Assembly (NCBI RefSeq): GCF_000760735.1
Contig: NZ_JMEX01000008.1
Coordinates: 1,033,454 to 1,097,453, forward strand
Source of the DNA: Rhodococcoides fascians A44A
Lineage (GTDB): Bacteria > Actinomycetota > Actinomycetes > Mycobacteriales > Mycobacteriaceae
DNA: 64,000 bases
Direction: 5' to 3'
Of this stretch, positions 43,651 through 53,082 are shown piece by piece. Every line of letters begins with the position of its first letter. Position 1 is the stretch's first letter. Under the pieces are notes generated by a model. It saw nothing but the letters and a program-made list of their open reading frames with translations. It was not told the DNA's origin and ran no database searches. The position numbers and the translations under genes are program-made.

Positions 43651-46055
43651 TGCTTGCGTCGGCCAACCTTCGCAGTCTCTGGCCGAGTTATATGGCCGCG
43701 CTCCTGGCTACCACTTTCGGTGCTGCGCTGATCAGTGCGACACTCGTCGTCTACGACTCGTCACGCCCCGTGGTTCAACCACGTTTGACCGAGGCGACTG
43801 CGCTCGCATTACCCCTTCGAGCCGACAATGAGTTCGGCAACACATCGGATTTCGTTCCGTGGAGTGCGACCGAAGCCCAACAGATCGCCGACGATCTCGG
43901 CACCCTGCCGGACGTGCGCGTCGTCGCCGACCGTTCGTTCTATGCGCAACCCGTGGTCGACGGCATTCCGATCGAGGACGAGGGAGCCGAAGAAGCCGGA
44001 CACGGCTGGGCGAGTGTCGATCTGAGCCCGTATCGATTGACATCCGGAACACCGCCGACCAATGGCAATCAGGTCGTCGTACCGGATGCGCTGGGCTTCG
44101 AACCCGGTGATTCTGTGTCGGTCAATCTCGCGGCGGGATTGGAGGCCTTCACCGTATCGGGGACGCTCAGCGGTGCTGGTCTGTATTTCGCCGACGAGCG
44201 TGCTGCGCAACTCGATCCGGGTGTCCGGGCGATAGGACTCGTGATTTCGACGGACACGCAGATCGACGCCGTCTCCGCTACGGCGCAACAGTACTTGGGC
44301 GACCGCGGCCGGATCGTCACCGGCGAGGATCGAGCAGCACTCGAGCCCGAATTCGTCAGCCACCGGAGGAACCTCGGTAATCAATTGATCATCGCGATGT
44401 CGTCCATCGGGCTGTTCACGACCGTCTTCGTCGTAGCCTCGACATTTGCGCTCGCTACGGCCGAACGCCGTCGGGAACTCGGTTTGCTTCGAACCGTCGG
44501 CGCCTCACCGGGGCAGGTTCGGCGCATGGTTCTCGGCGAAGCTGCTGCCATCGGTTGTATCGGTGGAATCATCGGCGCTACAGTCGGTCTCGCACTTGCT
44601 CCGGTACTGCGAATCGTGCTGTCGAGTCTCGACGTTCAGCCTCCTGACTTTCATCTGCGCATCTCCGCTTGGCCAGTGATAGTGGCAGTGGCCATCGGAG
44701 TAGCCGTGGCGGTGATCGGCGCCTGGACGGCTGCCGAGTCCGCAACCAGGGTGGCTCCGATAGAAGCACTGCTCGCCGCCGCCGTCGAGCGACATCCCAT
44801 GACGAAGGTGCGCTGGGTATCGGGAATCGCCGCACTCCTCGGCGGTGTGGGCGCGACTGCGTTGACCGCGGGCGCGGCACCGGACAGCAGGACAACCAAC
44901 GCAATCGGAGCAGCCATGTTGTTCACCGTCTCGGCCGCGCTGCTCGCGCCCATCGTCATCGGTCCGATCGCACAGCTGGTGACATGGCCCTTCGCGCGTT
45001 CATCCCGCTCGGCGGGACCGATGCTCCTGAGAGCAGAACTCACCACGAGTACGCGACGGGCCGCCGGCACGGCTGCTCCAGTCATTGCAGCCGTCGGATT
45101 CGCGGTGCTGTTGAGCGAGATGGTAGAGACGATGGCGGTGGCTTATCCCGCCGAGCAGACCGAGCAACTGCAGGGAATGGTGCTCGTGACATCCGACGGC
45201 ACCCCAGGCCTCAGCGACCAGGTGGTGGCGGAATCAGGGGCGGGCCCGCTCGGGACTCGCGCAGGCCTACCGACCCGGTTGTTCGTACCTGGAACACAGG
45301 GCAGTACAACGGTCATCGACGCCATCGGAAGTCTCGACGAACGTTATGCCACAGCAGGGCATGCTGCTGTGGACGAAGCGACTGCGACTTTGCTCGACGT
45401 GCAGGTCGGACGGACGATCACGGTGCGCTTTGCGGACGGAATGTCCGAAAACGTGACCATCTCGCAGGTACTCCCACTCGATCCCGCGCGTGGGGCCTTC
45501 GTATTGCCGCGGGACCTGGTGCGCGAGCATGATCCATCAGCCCTGACCGATGTCGTCTTCCTGCCGCAGGAAATGACACCTTCTGAACTGCCTCCGGGCG
45601 CCACGGTGAAGGATGCCTACAGTTTCGCGCTGCAGGATTACGAAGTCGACGCTCGGCTGACCAATTGGCTTGCAGCGACACTCATTGCGATGTCCGTTGG
45701 TTACTGCGGCCTTGCCGTCGCGAACGGCATGGCTGTGTCGGCGTACCGTCGTGGGCCGGACATCTCGGCTCTGCAATCCTCCGGCGGCACATCACGACAA
45801 TTACTGTCGACGGCAGTCTTCGAGACGGTGATCATCGTCCTCATCGGTTCTGCACTCGGTTCGATCGTGACCATCCCACCCTTGTTGGGCATGGCCGCCG
45901 GGTTGAGCCAACTGACCGGCACCGAGGTCGGACTGCATCTCCCCTGGCGGACCATCGCCTGGGTCATGACCGGCTGCCTGGTCCTGGCATCGGGCGCTAC
46001 CGCACTCGTCATGCGGCGCATGCTCGGACCGCGGTCAGAGGGTAACTGCCGATAG
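43650..46055 (+). CDS. FtsX-like ABC permease (MacB type, two FtsX domains)
   Basis: The 801-residue permease has the layout TM1, a large extracytoplasmic domain (about 45-250), three helices forming the first FtsX domain (STFALATAERRRELGLLRTVGASPGQVRRMVLGEA), a second extracytoplasmic domain (about 490-660) and a final three-helix FtsX domain. It works with the ATPase encoded upstream. A role in resisting envelope-acting peptides is suggested by the neighbouring kinase; the damaged regulator may leave it uninduced. Confidence 0.88.
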   Translation: MLASANLRSLWPSYMAALLATTFGAALISATLVVYDSSRPVVQPRLTEATALALPLRADNEFGNTSDFVPWSATEAQQIADDLGTLPDVRVVADRSFYAQPVVDGIPIEDEGAEEAGHGWASVDLSPYRLTSGTPPTNGNQVVVPDALGFEPGDSVSVNLAAGLEAFTVSGTLSGAGLYFADERAAQLDPGVRAIGLVISTDTQIDAVSATAQQYLGDRGRIVTGEDRAALEPEFVSHRRNLGNQLIIAMSSIGLFTTVFVVASTFALATAERRRELGLLRTVGASPGQVRRMVLGEAAAIGCIGGIIGATVGLALAPVLRIVLSSLDVQPPDFHLRISAWPVIVAVAIGVAVAVIGAWTAAESATRVAPIEALLAAAVERHPMTKVRWVSGIAALLGGVGATALTAGAAPDSRTTNAIGAAMLFTVSAALLAPIVIGPIAQLVTWPFARSSRSAGPMLLRAELTTSTRRAAGTAAPVIAAVGFAVLLSEMVETMAVAYPAEQTEQLQGMVLVTSDGTPGLSDQVVAESGAGPLGTRAGLPTRLFVPGTQGSTTVIDAIGSLDERYATAGHAAVDEATATLLDVQVGRTITVRFADGMSENVTISQVLPLDPARGAFVLPRDLVREHDPSALTDVVFLPQEMTPSELPPGATVKDAYSFALQDYEVDARLTNWLAATLIAMSVGYCGLAVANGMAVSAYRRGPDISALQSSGGTSRQLLSTAVFETVIIVLIGSALGSIVTIPPLLGMAAGLSQLTGTEVGLHLPWRTIAWVMTGCLVLASGATALVMRRMLGPRSEGNCR

Positions 46056-46240
46056 TGGATTACCGCCGACGAGAACGGTTGCTCGTGCATGACATAGCAG
46101 TTCTCGCCTTTTCCCGACGCGTCTACTCGGCTGTCGATGATGTTCTGCACCAGAACTACGCTCGCCTCAGCGATACAGGGCATCTGACCAACTGAGCACG
46201 AATTCTCGAGCCGCACCACACGGACCAACCCGGCCGTCGG

Positions 46241-46246
46241 TAATCT
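46241..46246 (+). promoter_or_regulatory. -10 element for a leaderless MarR gene
   Basis: TAATCT lies 6 nt before the ATG at 46253, predicting a transcript that begins at the start codon. The remaining 180 nt back to the permease stop hold no feature I can support. Confidence 0.45.
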
Positions 46247-46252
46247 GCCGGT

Positions 46253-46672
46253 ATGTCCGCGCCTGTTCCGTTCAGTCCCATGATTACGTTGCTCACGGTG
46301 GCGAGGGTGTGGGATGCGGCGTTCGCGGAGGCGCTGAAGCCGCTTGGGCTGACGACGCGGAAGTACGGGCTGCTGGGCCATATTCGCGGTACGCCTGGGA
46401 TTTCGTTCAGTGAACTTGCGCGTCGCTCTCGCATCACTGTGCAGAGCGCGCACAGTGCGGTCGCCGGATTTGTCAGTTCCGGCCTGGTCGACGACGGCAC
46501 GGCGCAGGCCGGGGCCGCGTCGACGCTGCGGGTGACGAACGCAGGTACGAGACTGCTGGACGATGCAGCTCAGGCTGTAACCGCCCTGGATGTGCAGTTC
46601 GCCGAGAATCACCCCGAACTGACGGAGGCCTTACGGGAGCACATGCTGCGGGTGATGTCGGCCACGGAGTGA
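46253..46672 (+). CDS. MarR-family transcriptional regulator
   Basis: A 139-residue MarR protein with the winged helix TTRKYGLLGHIRGTPGISFSELARRSRITVQSAHSAVAGFVSSGLVDD and a C-terminal dimerisation helix. The wing is short and acidic-poor (GTAQAGAASTLRVTNAG). It lies 34 nt upstream of a membrane-protein/rhodanese operon whose promoter carries a long inverted repeat over the start codon, the probable binding site of this regulator. Confidence 0.85.
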   Translation: MSAPVPFSPMITLLTVARVWDAAFAEALKPLGLTTRKYGLLGHIRGTPGISFSELARRSRITVQSAHSAVAGFVSSGLVDDGTAQAGAASTLRVTNAGTRLLDDAAQAVTALDVQFAENHPELTEALREHMLRVMSATE

Positions 46673-46681
46673 TCGACACCG

Positions 46682-46708
46682 ATGACCTTCAGCTAGGCTG
46701 AAGGTCAT
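46682..46708. promoter_or_regulatory. 12-bp-arm inverted repeat covering the -10 and start codon of the membrane-protein gene
   Basis: ATGACCTTCAGC (46682-46693) and GCTGAAGGTCAT (46697-46708) flank TAG. The centre and right arm contain TAGGCT, a -10 element 7 nt before the ATG at 46707, so the downstream mRNA is predicted to be leaderless and the start codon itself lies within the operator. The preceding MarR gene is the obvious regulator. Confidence 0.65.
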
Positions 46709-47132
46709 GGAATCGTTGTTGCTCTCCATCCACGTGGTGGCGGGAATCCTCTTCGTCGGCCCGGTCGCCGTCGTCGCAAGCCTGTTCCCGAAGTACGCGT
46801 CGCCCGGACACAGCATCGACGTCGCAAAGGCACTCCATCGCATCACCCGCGTCTACGGCCTACTGGCCATCGTCGTACCGGTCGTCGGACTGGTACTCGC
46901 TGCTGTTCAAGGGCGCATCGGTGAAGTGTGGATCAGCGTCGCTCTCGTGCTGACGATCGTGGCCGGCGGCCTGTTGGCCTTGCTCATCGCACCCATGCAG
47001 AGCGAGGCCCTGGCGACTCCCGACGACGGGGCAAGGCTGAAGCAAATCGGCATGGCCACCGGCGTTTTCAACCTGCTGTGGGTGATCGTCGTCGTACTGA
47101 TGATCGTTCGCCCTGGATCGAGTTACTCATGA
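46707..47132 (+). CDS. Four-helix membrane protein, DUF2269-like
   Basis: The 141-residue protein starts with ESLLLSIHVVAGILFVGPVAVVASLFPKYA, the N-terminal pattern of the DUF2269/YczF-like membrane family, and has four helices with a short polar loop. Function is unknown; such proteins are found with rhodanese or redox genes. Its stop overlaps the rhodanese start by 4 nt (ATGA), implying translational coupling. Regulated probably through the operator that overlaps its start codon. Confidence 0.7.
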   Translation: MESLLLSIHVVAGILFVGPVAVVASLFPKYASPGHSIDVAKALHRITRVYGLLAIVVPVVGLVLAAVQGRIGEVWISVALVLTIVAGGLLALLIAPMQSEALATPDDGARLKQIGMATGVFNLLWVIVVVLMIVRPGSSYS

Positions 47133-47458
47133 GCATCCGTCACTATCTGCGTAGACCACCCGCCGTCTCGGCGGAGGAGGCCGTTCGCTTGGTGGAGGAG
47201 GGCGCGCTCGTCGTCGATGTCCGACGAGAGTTCGAGTGGAACCGGACGCACATCCCGGGTGCCGTGCACGCACCGCTGGAAGTCCTGCTGGACAAGTGCA
47301 TCGATTTCCCGGAGGACCGGAAGATCATCACCTTCTGTACGGGCGGGCTGCGATCAGCAGGCGCCGCGAACCTCCTGGTGGAGAACGGTTTCGACGCTGT
47401 CAACATGAGCGGTGGCTTGATCCACTGGCGTTCTGCGGGCGGGCAATTGACGACCTGA
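47129..47458 (+). CDS. Rhodanese-like sulfurtransferase, single domain
   Basis: A 109-residue single rhodanese domain with active-site Cys70 in the loop FCTGGLRSAGAA, plus the family elements VVDVRREFEWNRTHIPGAVHAPLE. The six-residue loop after Cys fits sulfur transfer from thiosulfate or persulfides. Coupled to a membrane protein and a MarR regulator, it may belong to a sulfide/persulfide- or organic-sulfur-responsive unit. This remains inference because no persulfide dioxygenase gene is present. Confidence 0.85.
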   Translation: MSIRHYLRRPPAVSAEEAVRLVEEGALVVDVRREFEWNRTHIPGAVHAPLEVLLDKCIDFPEDRKIITFCTGGLRSAGAANLLVENGFDAVNMSGGLIHWRSAGGQLTT

Positions 47459-47464
47459 CATTAC

Positions 47465-48034
47465 TCATGCGCGCGAGGTGAGGGCCCCCAGCGACGTAGC
47501 TGTGTAACGAGAAGCGAAGAGTGTCAAGCACACTGGGACGATCCACGTGAGTGCGAAGTATTTCGAGAACGGGTCGGCGACCGCTGTCGCAACGGTCATG
47601 CTCAGGGCTGCCGCGAAGGTGCACACTGCCCACGTGGCCGAGATCCGCACGTTGAGCGAGCGAAGCCGCGGCGCGCCCCAGTACTCCTTCGGCAGGCTTT
47701 CACGCGCGTACTGCTCGGTGAAGGTGACGCCGAGGGTCGACGTCGCCATCACGGCGGCGAGCACGAACAGCGCGATTCCCGACGCGTACTCCGACAGCCA
47801 CGTCGACGACGGGACCGACACCAGGGATGCTGCTGCGAAACCCGCGAAGATGAGCACCGCAGTGGCGCCGAGCCACTTGATTCCCGCCCGCCCGCGGGTC
47901 CAGTGGGTGAGCACCAGTGCAACGAGCGCAGTGAGGATGCTCGAGAAGAGCAGCGCGTGGTCGCCTTCGCGATGCGGCATCACGAGGAACAGCGCCCACG
48001 GCACGAAGCCGAGTGCAAGACCAGGCAAGCGCAT
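47465..48034 (-). CDS. Six-helix membrane protein of unknown function
   Basis: The 189-residue protein consists mostly of hydrophobic helices in pairs (LGFVPWALFLVMP, ALLFSSILTALVALVLTHW, WLGATAVLIFAGFAAASL, IALFVLAAVMATSTLGV, TWAVCTFAAALSMTVATAV, FALTWIVPVCLTLFASRY). No family is recognised. Convergent with the rhodanese gene (6-nt gap). The 111-nt leader to the FKBP gene shows no clear promoter. Confidence 0.65.
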   Translation of the reverse strand: MRLPGLALGFVPWALFLVMPHREGDHALLFSSILTALVALVLTHWTRGRAGIKWLGATAVLIFAGFAAASLVSVPSSTWLSEYASGIALFVLAAVMATSTLGVTFTEQYARESLPKEYWGAPRLRSLNVRISATWAVCTFAAALSMTVATAVADPFSKYFALTWIVPVCLTLFASRYTATSLGALTSRA

Positions 48035-48145
48035 CCCGGGCCGCCCTTCGCCGAAGTCCTCGATCTGACATCATCGATTCTGCCGGGGTACGTGGCGCTG
48101 AACATCGGTCACAGCACGCAACTATTCGTGCCACGCACCGGGAAG

Positions 48146-48745
48146 TTATCCGGTGACGCCCAGAATTTTGATCGCGAACACAAGACTGTCGCCGGCTTCG
48201 ATTCCGGCGCGGGGCTGACCGTCCGGGTAGCCGTCGGCGGAGTTCATGGCCACAGCCACGGTCGACCCCGTCGTCTGGCCTGCGATCGCCTTCTGGAATC
48301 CGGGGACGACGCCGGTCAGCGGGAACTCCACCGGGGCTCCGCGCTGGTAACTGCTGTCGAACACCGATCCGTCGCGTCCGTTGACGCCCATGTAGCAGAC
48401 CGAGACCTCGGCGTCGTCCGCCACGACAGGTCCGTCGCCGGCCTGCAACGTCTGCACCTGCGTCTGCGAGACGCTGAACGGCGCCTCGACGTCCACCACG
48501 GGAGCCGACGAATCCGTGGAACCGATGACCGACACGCTGCCGGTATCTCCCGCCAGAGTCCACTCGGGGTCGCCCGCGTCGTCCGGTTCCGCGGTGGGGC
48601 ACGTCGCTGCCTCCGCTACCGACGATGCGGCGGAGGACGTCGACGCCGCCGGAGCATCGGAGTCGGAGCTACATGCAGCCAACGTCAGGACGAGTGCCGC
48701 GCTGGACACGAGAACACCGGACACCGAAACACGAGTTGATTTCAC
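48146..48745 (-). CDS. FKBP-type peptidyl-prolyl isomerase lipoprotein
   Basis: A 199-residue lipoprotein precursor with lipobox LAAC (Cys25), a Ser/Ala-rich linker and a C-terminal FKBP domain (VSVCYMGVNGRDGSVFDSSYQRGAPVEFPLTGVVPGFQKAIAGQTTGSTVAVAMNSADGY). Several FKBP active-site residues (DSSYQRG, VVPGFQKAI) are kept, though the usual GWDEGL is replaced by VPGFQKAI. It would assist folding of exported proteins at the outer face of the membrane. Stands alone on the minus strand. Confidence 0.85.
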   Translation of the reverse strand: MKSTRVSVSGVLVSSAALVLTLAACSSDSDAPAASTSSAASSVAEAATCPTAEPDDAGDPEWTLAGDTGSVSVIGSTDSSAPVVDVEAPFSVSQTQVQTLQAGDGPVVADDAEVSVCYMGVNGRDGSVFDSSYQRGAPVEFPLTGVVPGFQKAIAGQTTGSTVAVAMNSADGYPDGQPRAGIEAGDSLVFAIKILGVTG

Positions 48746-48773
48746 CGCAGCAACGGTACATACACACGTCCGG

Positions 48774-49115
48774 TCAGGTCCGCAGCACCTTCTCCATCTT
48801 CTTTCCCTTGGCCAGTTCGTCCACCAGCTTGTCCAGGTAGCGAATCTTCTGCATCAGCGGATCCTCTACGTTCTCGACGCGCACCCCGCACACCAGACCG
48901 GTGATCGACGACGCGCCCGGATTGAGCCGTGCGTCGGCGAAGAAATCCTCGAACGTCGTTTCGGCGGAGAGATGGTGTTCCAATGCAGCACTGTCGAATC
49001 CGGTCAGCCATTCCACGACTTCACGCAACTCTTCTTCCGTGCGTCCCTTGCGTTCCAGCTTGGTGACGTACAGCGGATACACCGAAGCGACGCTGGTGGT
49101 GAAGATGCGATGCAT
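48774..49115 (-). CDS. DUF2200 family protein
   Basis: The 113-residue protein matches the DUF2200 pattern: [98 protein letters not shown]. Small, soluble and without assigned function; the family is widespread in bacteria. I set the start at 49115 on the conserved MHRIF beginning. It lies 26 nt after the NYN-domain gene on the same strand. Confidence 0.83.
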   Translation of the reverse strand: MHRIFTTSVASVYPLYVTKLERKGRTEEELREVVEWLTGFDSAALEHHLSAETTFEDFFADARLNPGASSITGLVCGVRVENVEDPLMQKIRYLDKLVDELAKGKKMEKVLRT

Positions 49116-49141
49116 GCGACGAGTGTAGGGCCCGTCGGCCG

Positions 49142-50131
49142 TCACTGTTCGTCGTACTTCTCCCAGAATCGCGCGCGCAGGCGGTATCGAATTCCCTCGT
49201 CGAGGTCGTGATGCCCCATGGCGTCGGAGGCGTCGAGCAGGAGTGCCCGGTCGATATCCGGTGGGATGTTCGGCCTGGTGCGTTGCAGGCTCAGCTTGTC
49301 CTCGGGTGTGCTGCTCGCTTCCAACGATGCCAGGACGCGGGAGACCACTTCGTCGATCAGTTCGGTTTCCTCACCCGCCATCACGTACTCGGGTTGGACG
49401 GTACTGCCCGATCCGGTGGTTCCGCTGTAGACGAGAACGTTCGCGGGCCGAACGGGAGCGGGTGCCTGCGCGGTGGACGCGACGTCGAGCGGAGTGGGCA
49501 CGCGGGGGCCGGGCTTGGGTCCCGGCCGGTGCGCAGGCTTGGGGACGCTCACCGGATCGGTGACGACGACGGGAGGCGGCTGCCGATCGATCTTCATGAC
49601 GGCCGCATCCACGGCGGCGCCGTCGAAGAAGTCGAGTCCGTCGGACGCTCGGATCAAGTGGCGACTGACGCCGTGGGGTTTGCCGTCGTTCGTCGGGACG
49701 GTCAGGAGCAGCACTTGCACACCGTGTGCCTGTGCCTCCTCGACGGCCTCGGTCAGATCGTCGTCTCCGGACACGAGGAAGAACACGTCCGACGCGTTGC
49801 TCCTCGCGTGAGCGACGAGGTCCAGTCCGATGCGGAGGTCGACGCCCTTCTGTTCACCGTTGACCCCGAACCGGCCGAGTCGGAGCTTGACCTTGGACAG
49901 TTCACCGATGCGCTCCTGTTGGGCGTCCGGAACTCCGTTCCGCGCGGAGTCGTACCAGTACACGCGGAGTATCGGTAAGCCCGATCGGGTCTCTGCGGCG
50001 TCGACCAGAGCGGCGATCAACGTTGCGTAATCCACGAAGATTCCGCTGCGCAGAGACGTGCCTGTCCTTCGAGTTGCGGCAGAAGCCAAGAGGTAGCCGG
50101 TATCCACGTACACAGAACAGGTCGGCCGCAT
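49142..50131 (-). CDS. NYN-domain (PIN-like) protein with Pro-rich linker
   Basis: The 329-residue protein begins with a NYN domain (LabA/PIN-like nuclease fold): SVYVDTGYL with Asp10, [16 protein letters not shown] and [14 protein letters not shown] supply the clustered acidic residues that bind Mg. A Pro/Val/Thr-rich linker (about 185-225) leads to a C-terminal conserved segment with [70 protein letters not shown] cleavage is the inferred activity, and the target is unknown. Confidence 0.82.
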   Translation of the reverse strand: MRPTCSVYVDTGYLLASAATRRTGTSLRSGIFVDYATLIAALVDAAETRSGLPILRVYWYDSARNGVPDAQQERIGELSKVKLRLGRFGVNGEQKGVDLRIGLDLVAHARSNASDVFFLVSGDDDLTEAVEEAQAHGVQVLLLTVPTNDGKPHGVSRHLIRASDGLDFFDGAAVDAAVMKIDRQPPPVVVTDPVSVPKPAHRPGPKPGPRVPTPLDVASTAQAPAPVRPANVLVYSGTTGSGSTVQPEYVMAGEETELIDEVVSRVLASLEASSTPEDKLSLQRTRPNIPPDIDRALLLDASDAMGHHDLDEGIRYRLRARFWEKYDEQ

Positions 50132-50163
50132 GGGCCACTATCTCACGGTGAACGGCTCATGCC

Positions 50164-50436
50164 TCATTCCGCGGACGCGCGCTCCTCGCGTCGTTCTTCG
50201 CGGCGCTCCTCTCGATCGATATCCGATTGAGCGTTAGAGCAGTCGAGCGGGCTGTACAGAAACTCCTGCTCACGACCGTGGTCGTCCAACACCACGCACT
50301 GCGCGCCGTCGTTCGCTCGCGGCGTCAGGTTCTCGATCGTGTCCGCCGACGCTGCCGTGGTCCCGACGGCACCCGCGGTCCCGAAGAGCGCGGCAGCGGC
50401 CAGGGTGGTCAGCGCGAACTTGGTCGAATTCCTCAT
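50164..50436 (-). CDS. Small secreted two-cysteine protein with Arg/Glu-repeat tail (paralog 2)
   Basis: A 90-residue precursor: Sec signal peptide (MRNSTKFALTTLAAAALFGTAGAVGTTAASA), then DTIENLTPRANDGAQCVVLDDHGREQEFLYSPLDCSNAQSDID and the tail REERREERREER. It shares with the protein at 29063-29347 the first mature residues DT..L.P..N.GA.C.V..D.G.E, the LYS...C...Q.DID core and the charged tail. ATG 50436 follows GGAGAC. The pair defines an uncharacterised small envelope-protein family. It is divergent from an AceE-like E1 gene across 260 nt. Confidence 0.8.
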   Translation of the reverse strand: MRNSTKFALTTLAAAALFGTAGAVGTTAASADTIENLTPRANDGAQCVVLDDHGREQEFLYSPLDCSNAQSDIDREERREERREERASAE

Positions 50437-50558
50437 CTTCGTCTCCTTCGTGGATGCTGTGAGCCAGGTGCCCTTTCCATCTACGACTCTGTCGTTCATC
50501 GGAAACGAAAAACAGTGCGCCTCATCATCTTGTGCAGTGACTTCTCCATGAAAACGTG

Positions 50559-50572
50559 ATGACAGATGTCAT
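50559..50572. promoter_or_regulatory. ATGAC-N4-GTCAT inverted repeat upstream of small secreted gene 2
   Basis: ATGACAGATGTCAT lies 123 nt before the start of the second small secreted gene, matching the 122-nt position of ATGACGTTTGTCAT at its paralog. Further short blocks are shared between the two upstream regions, including CACTGTT on the minus strand and a GACGACAAGATCGTATG / AACGACAGAGTCGTAGATG pair nearer the gene. Confidence 0.5.
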
Positions 50573-50696
50573 GGGCGGCTGCCATTGACCACTTCGACCA
50601 ATTCGACGCCGCCTGGTGCACTTGAAACCGTGCATCGTGCTCAGTCTCCCGTTCGTGCATTGTGCAGTACATCGATGTCTGATCGACTGAGCAGTC

Positions 50697-53051
50697 ATGA
50701 CCAGCATCACTCCCGCCGAACATCATTCGCCCCGGGGCGCTCGTGACGATCTGCACGAGATCGCCGAGAAGGTGCTGTGGCTGTCGACGTCGATCATCCA
50801 TCACGCCAATCGAGTTCGGCCCAACCCGTCGGGACTCAAAGTGGGTGGTCACCAGGCCTCGTGCGCATCGATGGTCTCGATCATGACCTCGCTGTGGTTC
50901 GAACAGCTGGAAGCCGGGGATCGCGTGTCGGTCAAGCCGCACGCTTCTCCGGTTCTCCATGCGATCAACTATCTGCTGGGTGAGCTCGACGCGAAGTACC
51001 TCACCACTCTGCGCTCGTTCGGCGGATTGCAGTCCTATCCGTCGCGTGCCAAGGATCCCGACCCCGTCGACTACTCCACGGGCTCGGTGGGAATCGGTGC
51101 CACCGCACCCATCTGGGGTGCTATGTCACGCCGATACGTCGAAACCAGCTTCGGCGATCCCGACGAGACATCACGACCGTCGGGGTTTTCCGGACGCCAG
51201 TACTCACTGGTCGGAGACGCCGAACTCGACGAGGGAGCCGTGTGGGAGGCGATCATCGATCCAGGTATCGCCGAGCTCGGCGAGATCGTGTGGATCGTCG
51301 ACCTGAACCGTCAATCGCTCGATCGGGTGGTCCCCAACATCGCTGCACGGCGCCTCGAGAAGATGTTCGACGCCGCCGGCTGGCAAGTGATCACCGTCAA
51401 GTTCGGCCGCCTCCTCGAGGATCTCTTCGCCCGTCCAGGCGGGGAAGCACTGCGCAGCCGAATTCTCGATATGCCCAACCCCGAGTACCAGCGGCTCCTC
51501 CGCTGCACCGCCGACGAACTCCGATCCCGGCTTCCCGGGACAGGCCAGGACGCGTCGGCGATCGCGGACCTGATCTCCGATCTCGACGACGCACTGCTCA
51601 CCGAGTCCATCCGTAATCTCGGCGGCCACGACATGGCGGCGTTGCGCGACGCGTACTCCCGCATCGACGACACCAGGCCGACCGTCGTCATCGCCTACAC
51701 CGTCAAGGGATTCGGCCTGCCGACCCAGGGTCACCCGCAGAATCATTCGTCGCTTCTGACCGTCGACGAGTACGAGGCTCTGGGTAGATCCCTCGGCGTC
51801 GATCCGGCCGATCCGTGGGCGACGTTCGCCCCGGGCAGCCCGTCGGACCTGGTGTGCGACGCGGCAGCTGCTCGCCTTCGTCGCGATCCCGTCGCTGTAT
51901 CCGAACCTCCCGCCGTGCCGGTCGACATCGGCCGGACACCGAAGGGCACAGCCACCACTCAGGCTGCACTGGGGCGCGTGCTCATCGATCTGACGCGGGA
52001 TGCGCCGGACGCCGCGAGCCGGGTCGTCACGGTCAGCCCTGATGTCAGCTCGACCACCAACCTCGGTGGCTGGGTGAACAAGGTCGGGGTCTGGTCCTCG
52101 GCCGAGCGTCACGATTGGTTCGAGGACGACGCGGAGACGATCATGCATTGGCGGGAGAAGCCCACCGGCCAGCACATGGAGCTGGGCATTGCCGAGACCA
52201 ACCTCGTCGGACTCATGGGCGAACTCGGCGCCACGTGGAGTCGGTGGGGACAGCCCTTGTTCCCGATCGGGGTCATGTACGACCCGTTCGTCGAACGCGC
52301 GCTCGAACCCTGGTCCTACGGCATCTACGCAGGTGGCCAGTCGATTCTCGTCGGCACTCCGTCCGGTGTCACTCTCGCTGCGGAGGGCGGCGCGCACCAG
52401 TCGATCAAGACTCCGTCGATCGGCCTGGAACAACCGGGGTGCATCACGTACGAGCCTGCGTTCGCCATCGATGTCGAGTGGACGCTGCTCGCCAGCATCG
52501 GCCGCCTCGGCAGGCCTGACGGCAGCTCCGCGTACCTGCGGTTGTCCACTCGTCCCGTCGATCAGACACTGGCCGACGTGCCCACCGACCCCGCTGCCCG
52601 GGAACGGCGCAGACGCCAGGTCGTTGCCGGCGGATACCCCCTCGTCAGGCGCGACGGAGCCACGGTCACGATCGCCGCGATGGGGGCGCTGATGACCGAG
52701 GCACTCCAGGCTGCCGAACGACTCGACGGCATCGGCGTCGTCGCCGACGTCCTGTGCGTCACCAGCCCCGGCGAGCTCTACCGCGCGATCCAGGCACGCC
52801 AGGGGCACAGAACAGGTGACTCCTGGATTCTGGACCAGCTACTGCCCTCGGATCGGGCAACGCCCCTGGTGACCGTGCTCGACGGCCATCCACACACCCT
52901 GGCGTTTCTGGCCACCGTCAACAAAGTCGCGTCGACGTCGTTGGGCGTCAGTGATTTCGGTCAGGTGGGCTCACTGGACGAGGTGTACAGATACCACCAC
53001 ATCGACACGGACTCCATCATCGGAGCAGCCCTGGACGTCATCGGTCGCTGA
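50697..53051 (+). CDS. AceE-like (homodimeric) 2-oxoacid dehydrogenase E1/transketolase-family protein
   Basis: The 784-residue protein resembles the single-chain pyruvate dehydrogenase E1 AceE. SGLKVGGHQASCASMVSIMTSLWFEQL and VKPHASPVLHAINYLLG come first, then the thiamine motif GDAELDEG (Gly173-Asp174) with Asn204, and HMELGIAETNLVGLMGELGATW. It is about 130 residues shorter than typical AceE and has no E2 or E3 gene nearby. It may work on another 2-oxoacid or carry out non-oxidative carboligation. Monocistronic, ending before a strong terminator hairpin. Confidence 0.78.
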   Translation: MTSITPAEHHSPRGARDDLHEIAEKVLWLSTSIIHHANRVRPNPSGLKVGGHQASCASMVSIMTSLWFEQLEAGDRVSVKPHASPVLHAINYLLGELDAKYLTTLRSFGGLQSYPSRAKDPDPVDYSTGSVGIGATAPIWGAMSRRYVETSFGDPDETSRPSGFSGRQYSLVGDAELDEGAVWEAIIDPGIAELGEIVWIVDLNRQSLDRVVPNIAARRLEKMFDAAGWQVITVKFGRLLEDLFARPGGEALRSRILDMPNPEYQRLLRCTADELRSRLPGTGQDASAIADLISDLDDALLTESIRNLGGHDMAALRDAYSRIDDTRPTVVIAYTVKGFGLPTQGHPQNHSSLLTVDEYEALGRSLGVDPADPWATFAPGSPSDLVCDAAAARLRRDPVAVSEPPAVPVDIGRTPKGTATTQAALGRVLIDLTRDAPDAASRVVTVSPDVSSTTNLGGWVNKVGVWSSAERHDWFEDDAETIMHWREKPTGQHMELGIAETNLVGLMGELGATWSRWGQPLFPIGVMYDPFVERALEPWSYGIYAGGQSILVGTPSGVTLAAEGGAHQSIKTPSIGLEQPGCITYEPAFAIDVEWTLLASIGRLGRPDGSSAYLRLSTRPVDQTLADVPTDPAARERRRRQVVAGGYPLVRRDGATVTIAAMGALMTEALQAAERLDGIGVVADVLCVTSPGELYRAIQARQGHRTGDSWILDQLLPSDRATPLVTVLDGHPHTLAFLATVNKVASTSLGVSDFGQVGSLDEVYRYHHIDTDSIIGAALDVIGR

Positions 53052-53082
53052 TTCGTCGGGGGGATTGGATACCCGCAGCGGC

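Noticed and set aside
51204..52808. 534-codon minus-strand frame within the AceE-like gene
   Set aside because: Antisense of conserved thiamine-enzyme coding sequence; no ribosome-binding site or family resemblance.
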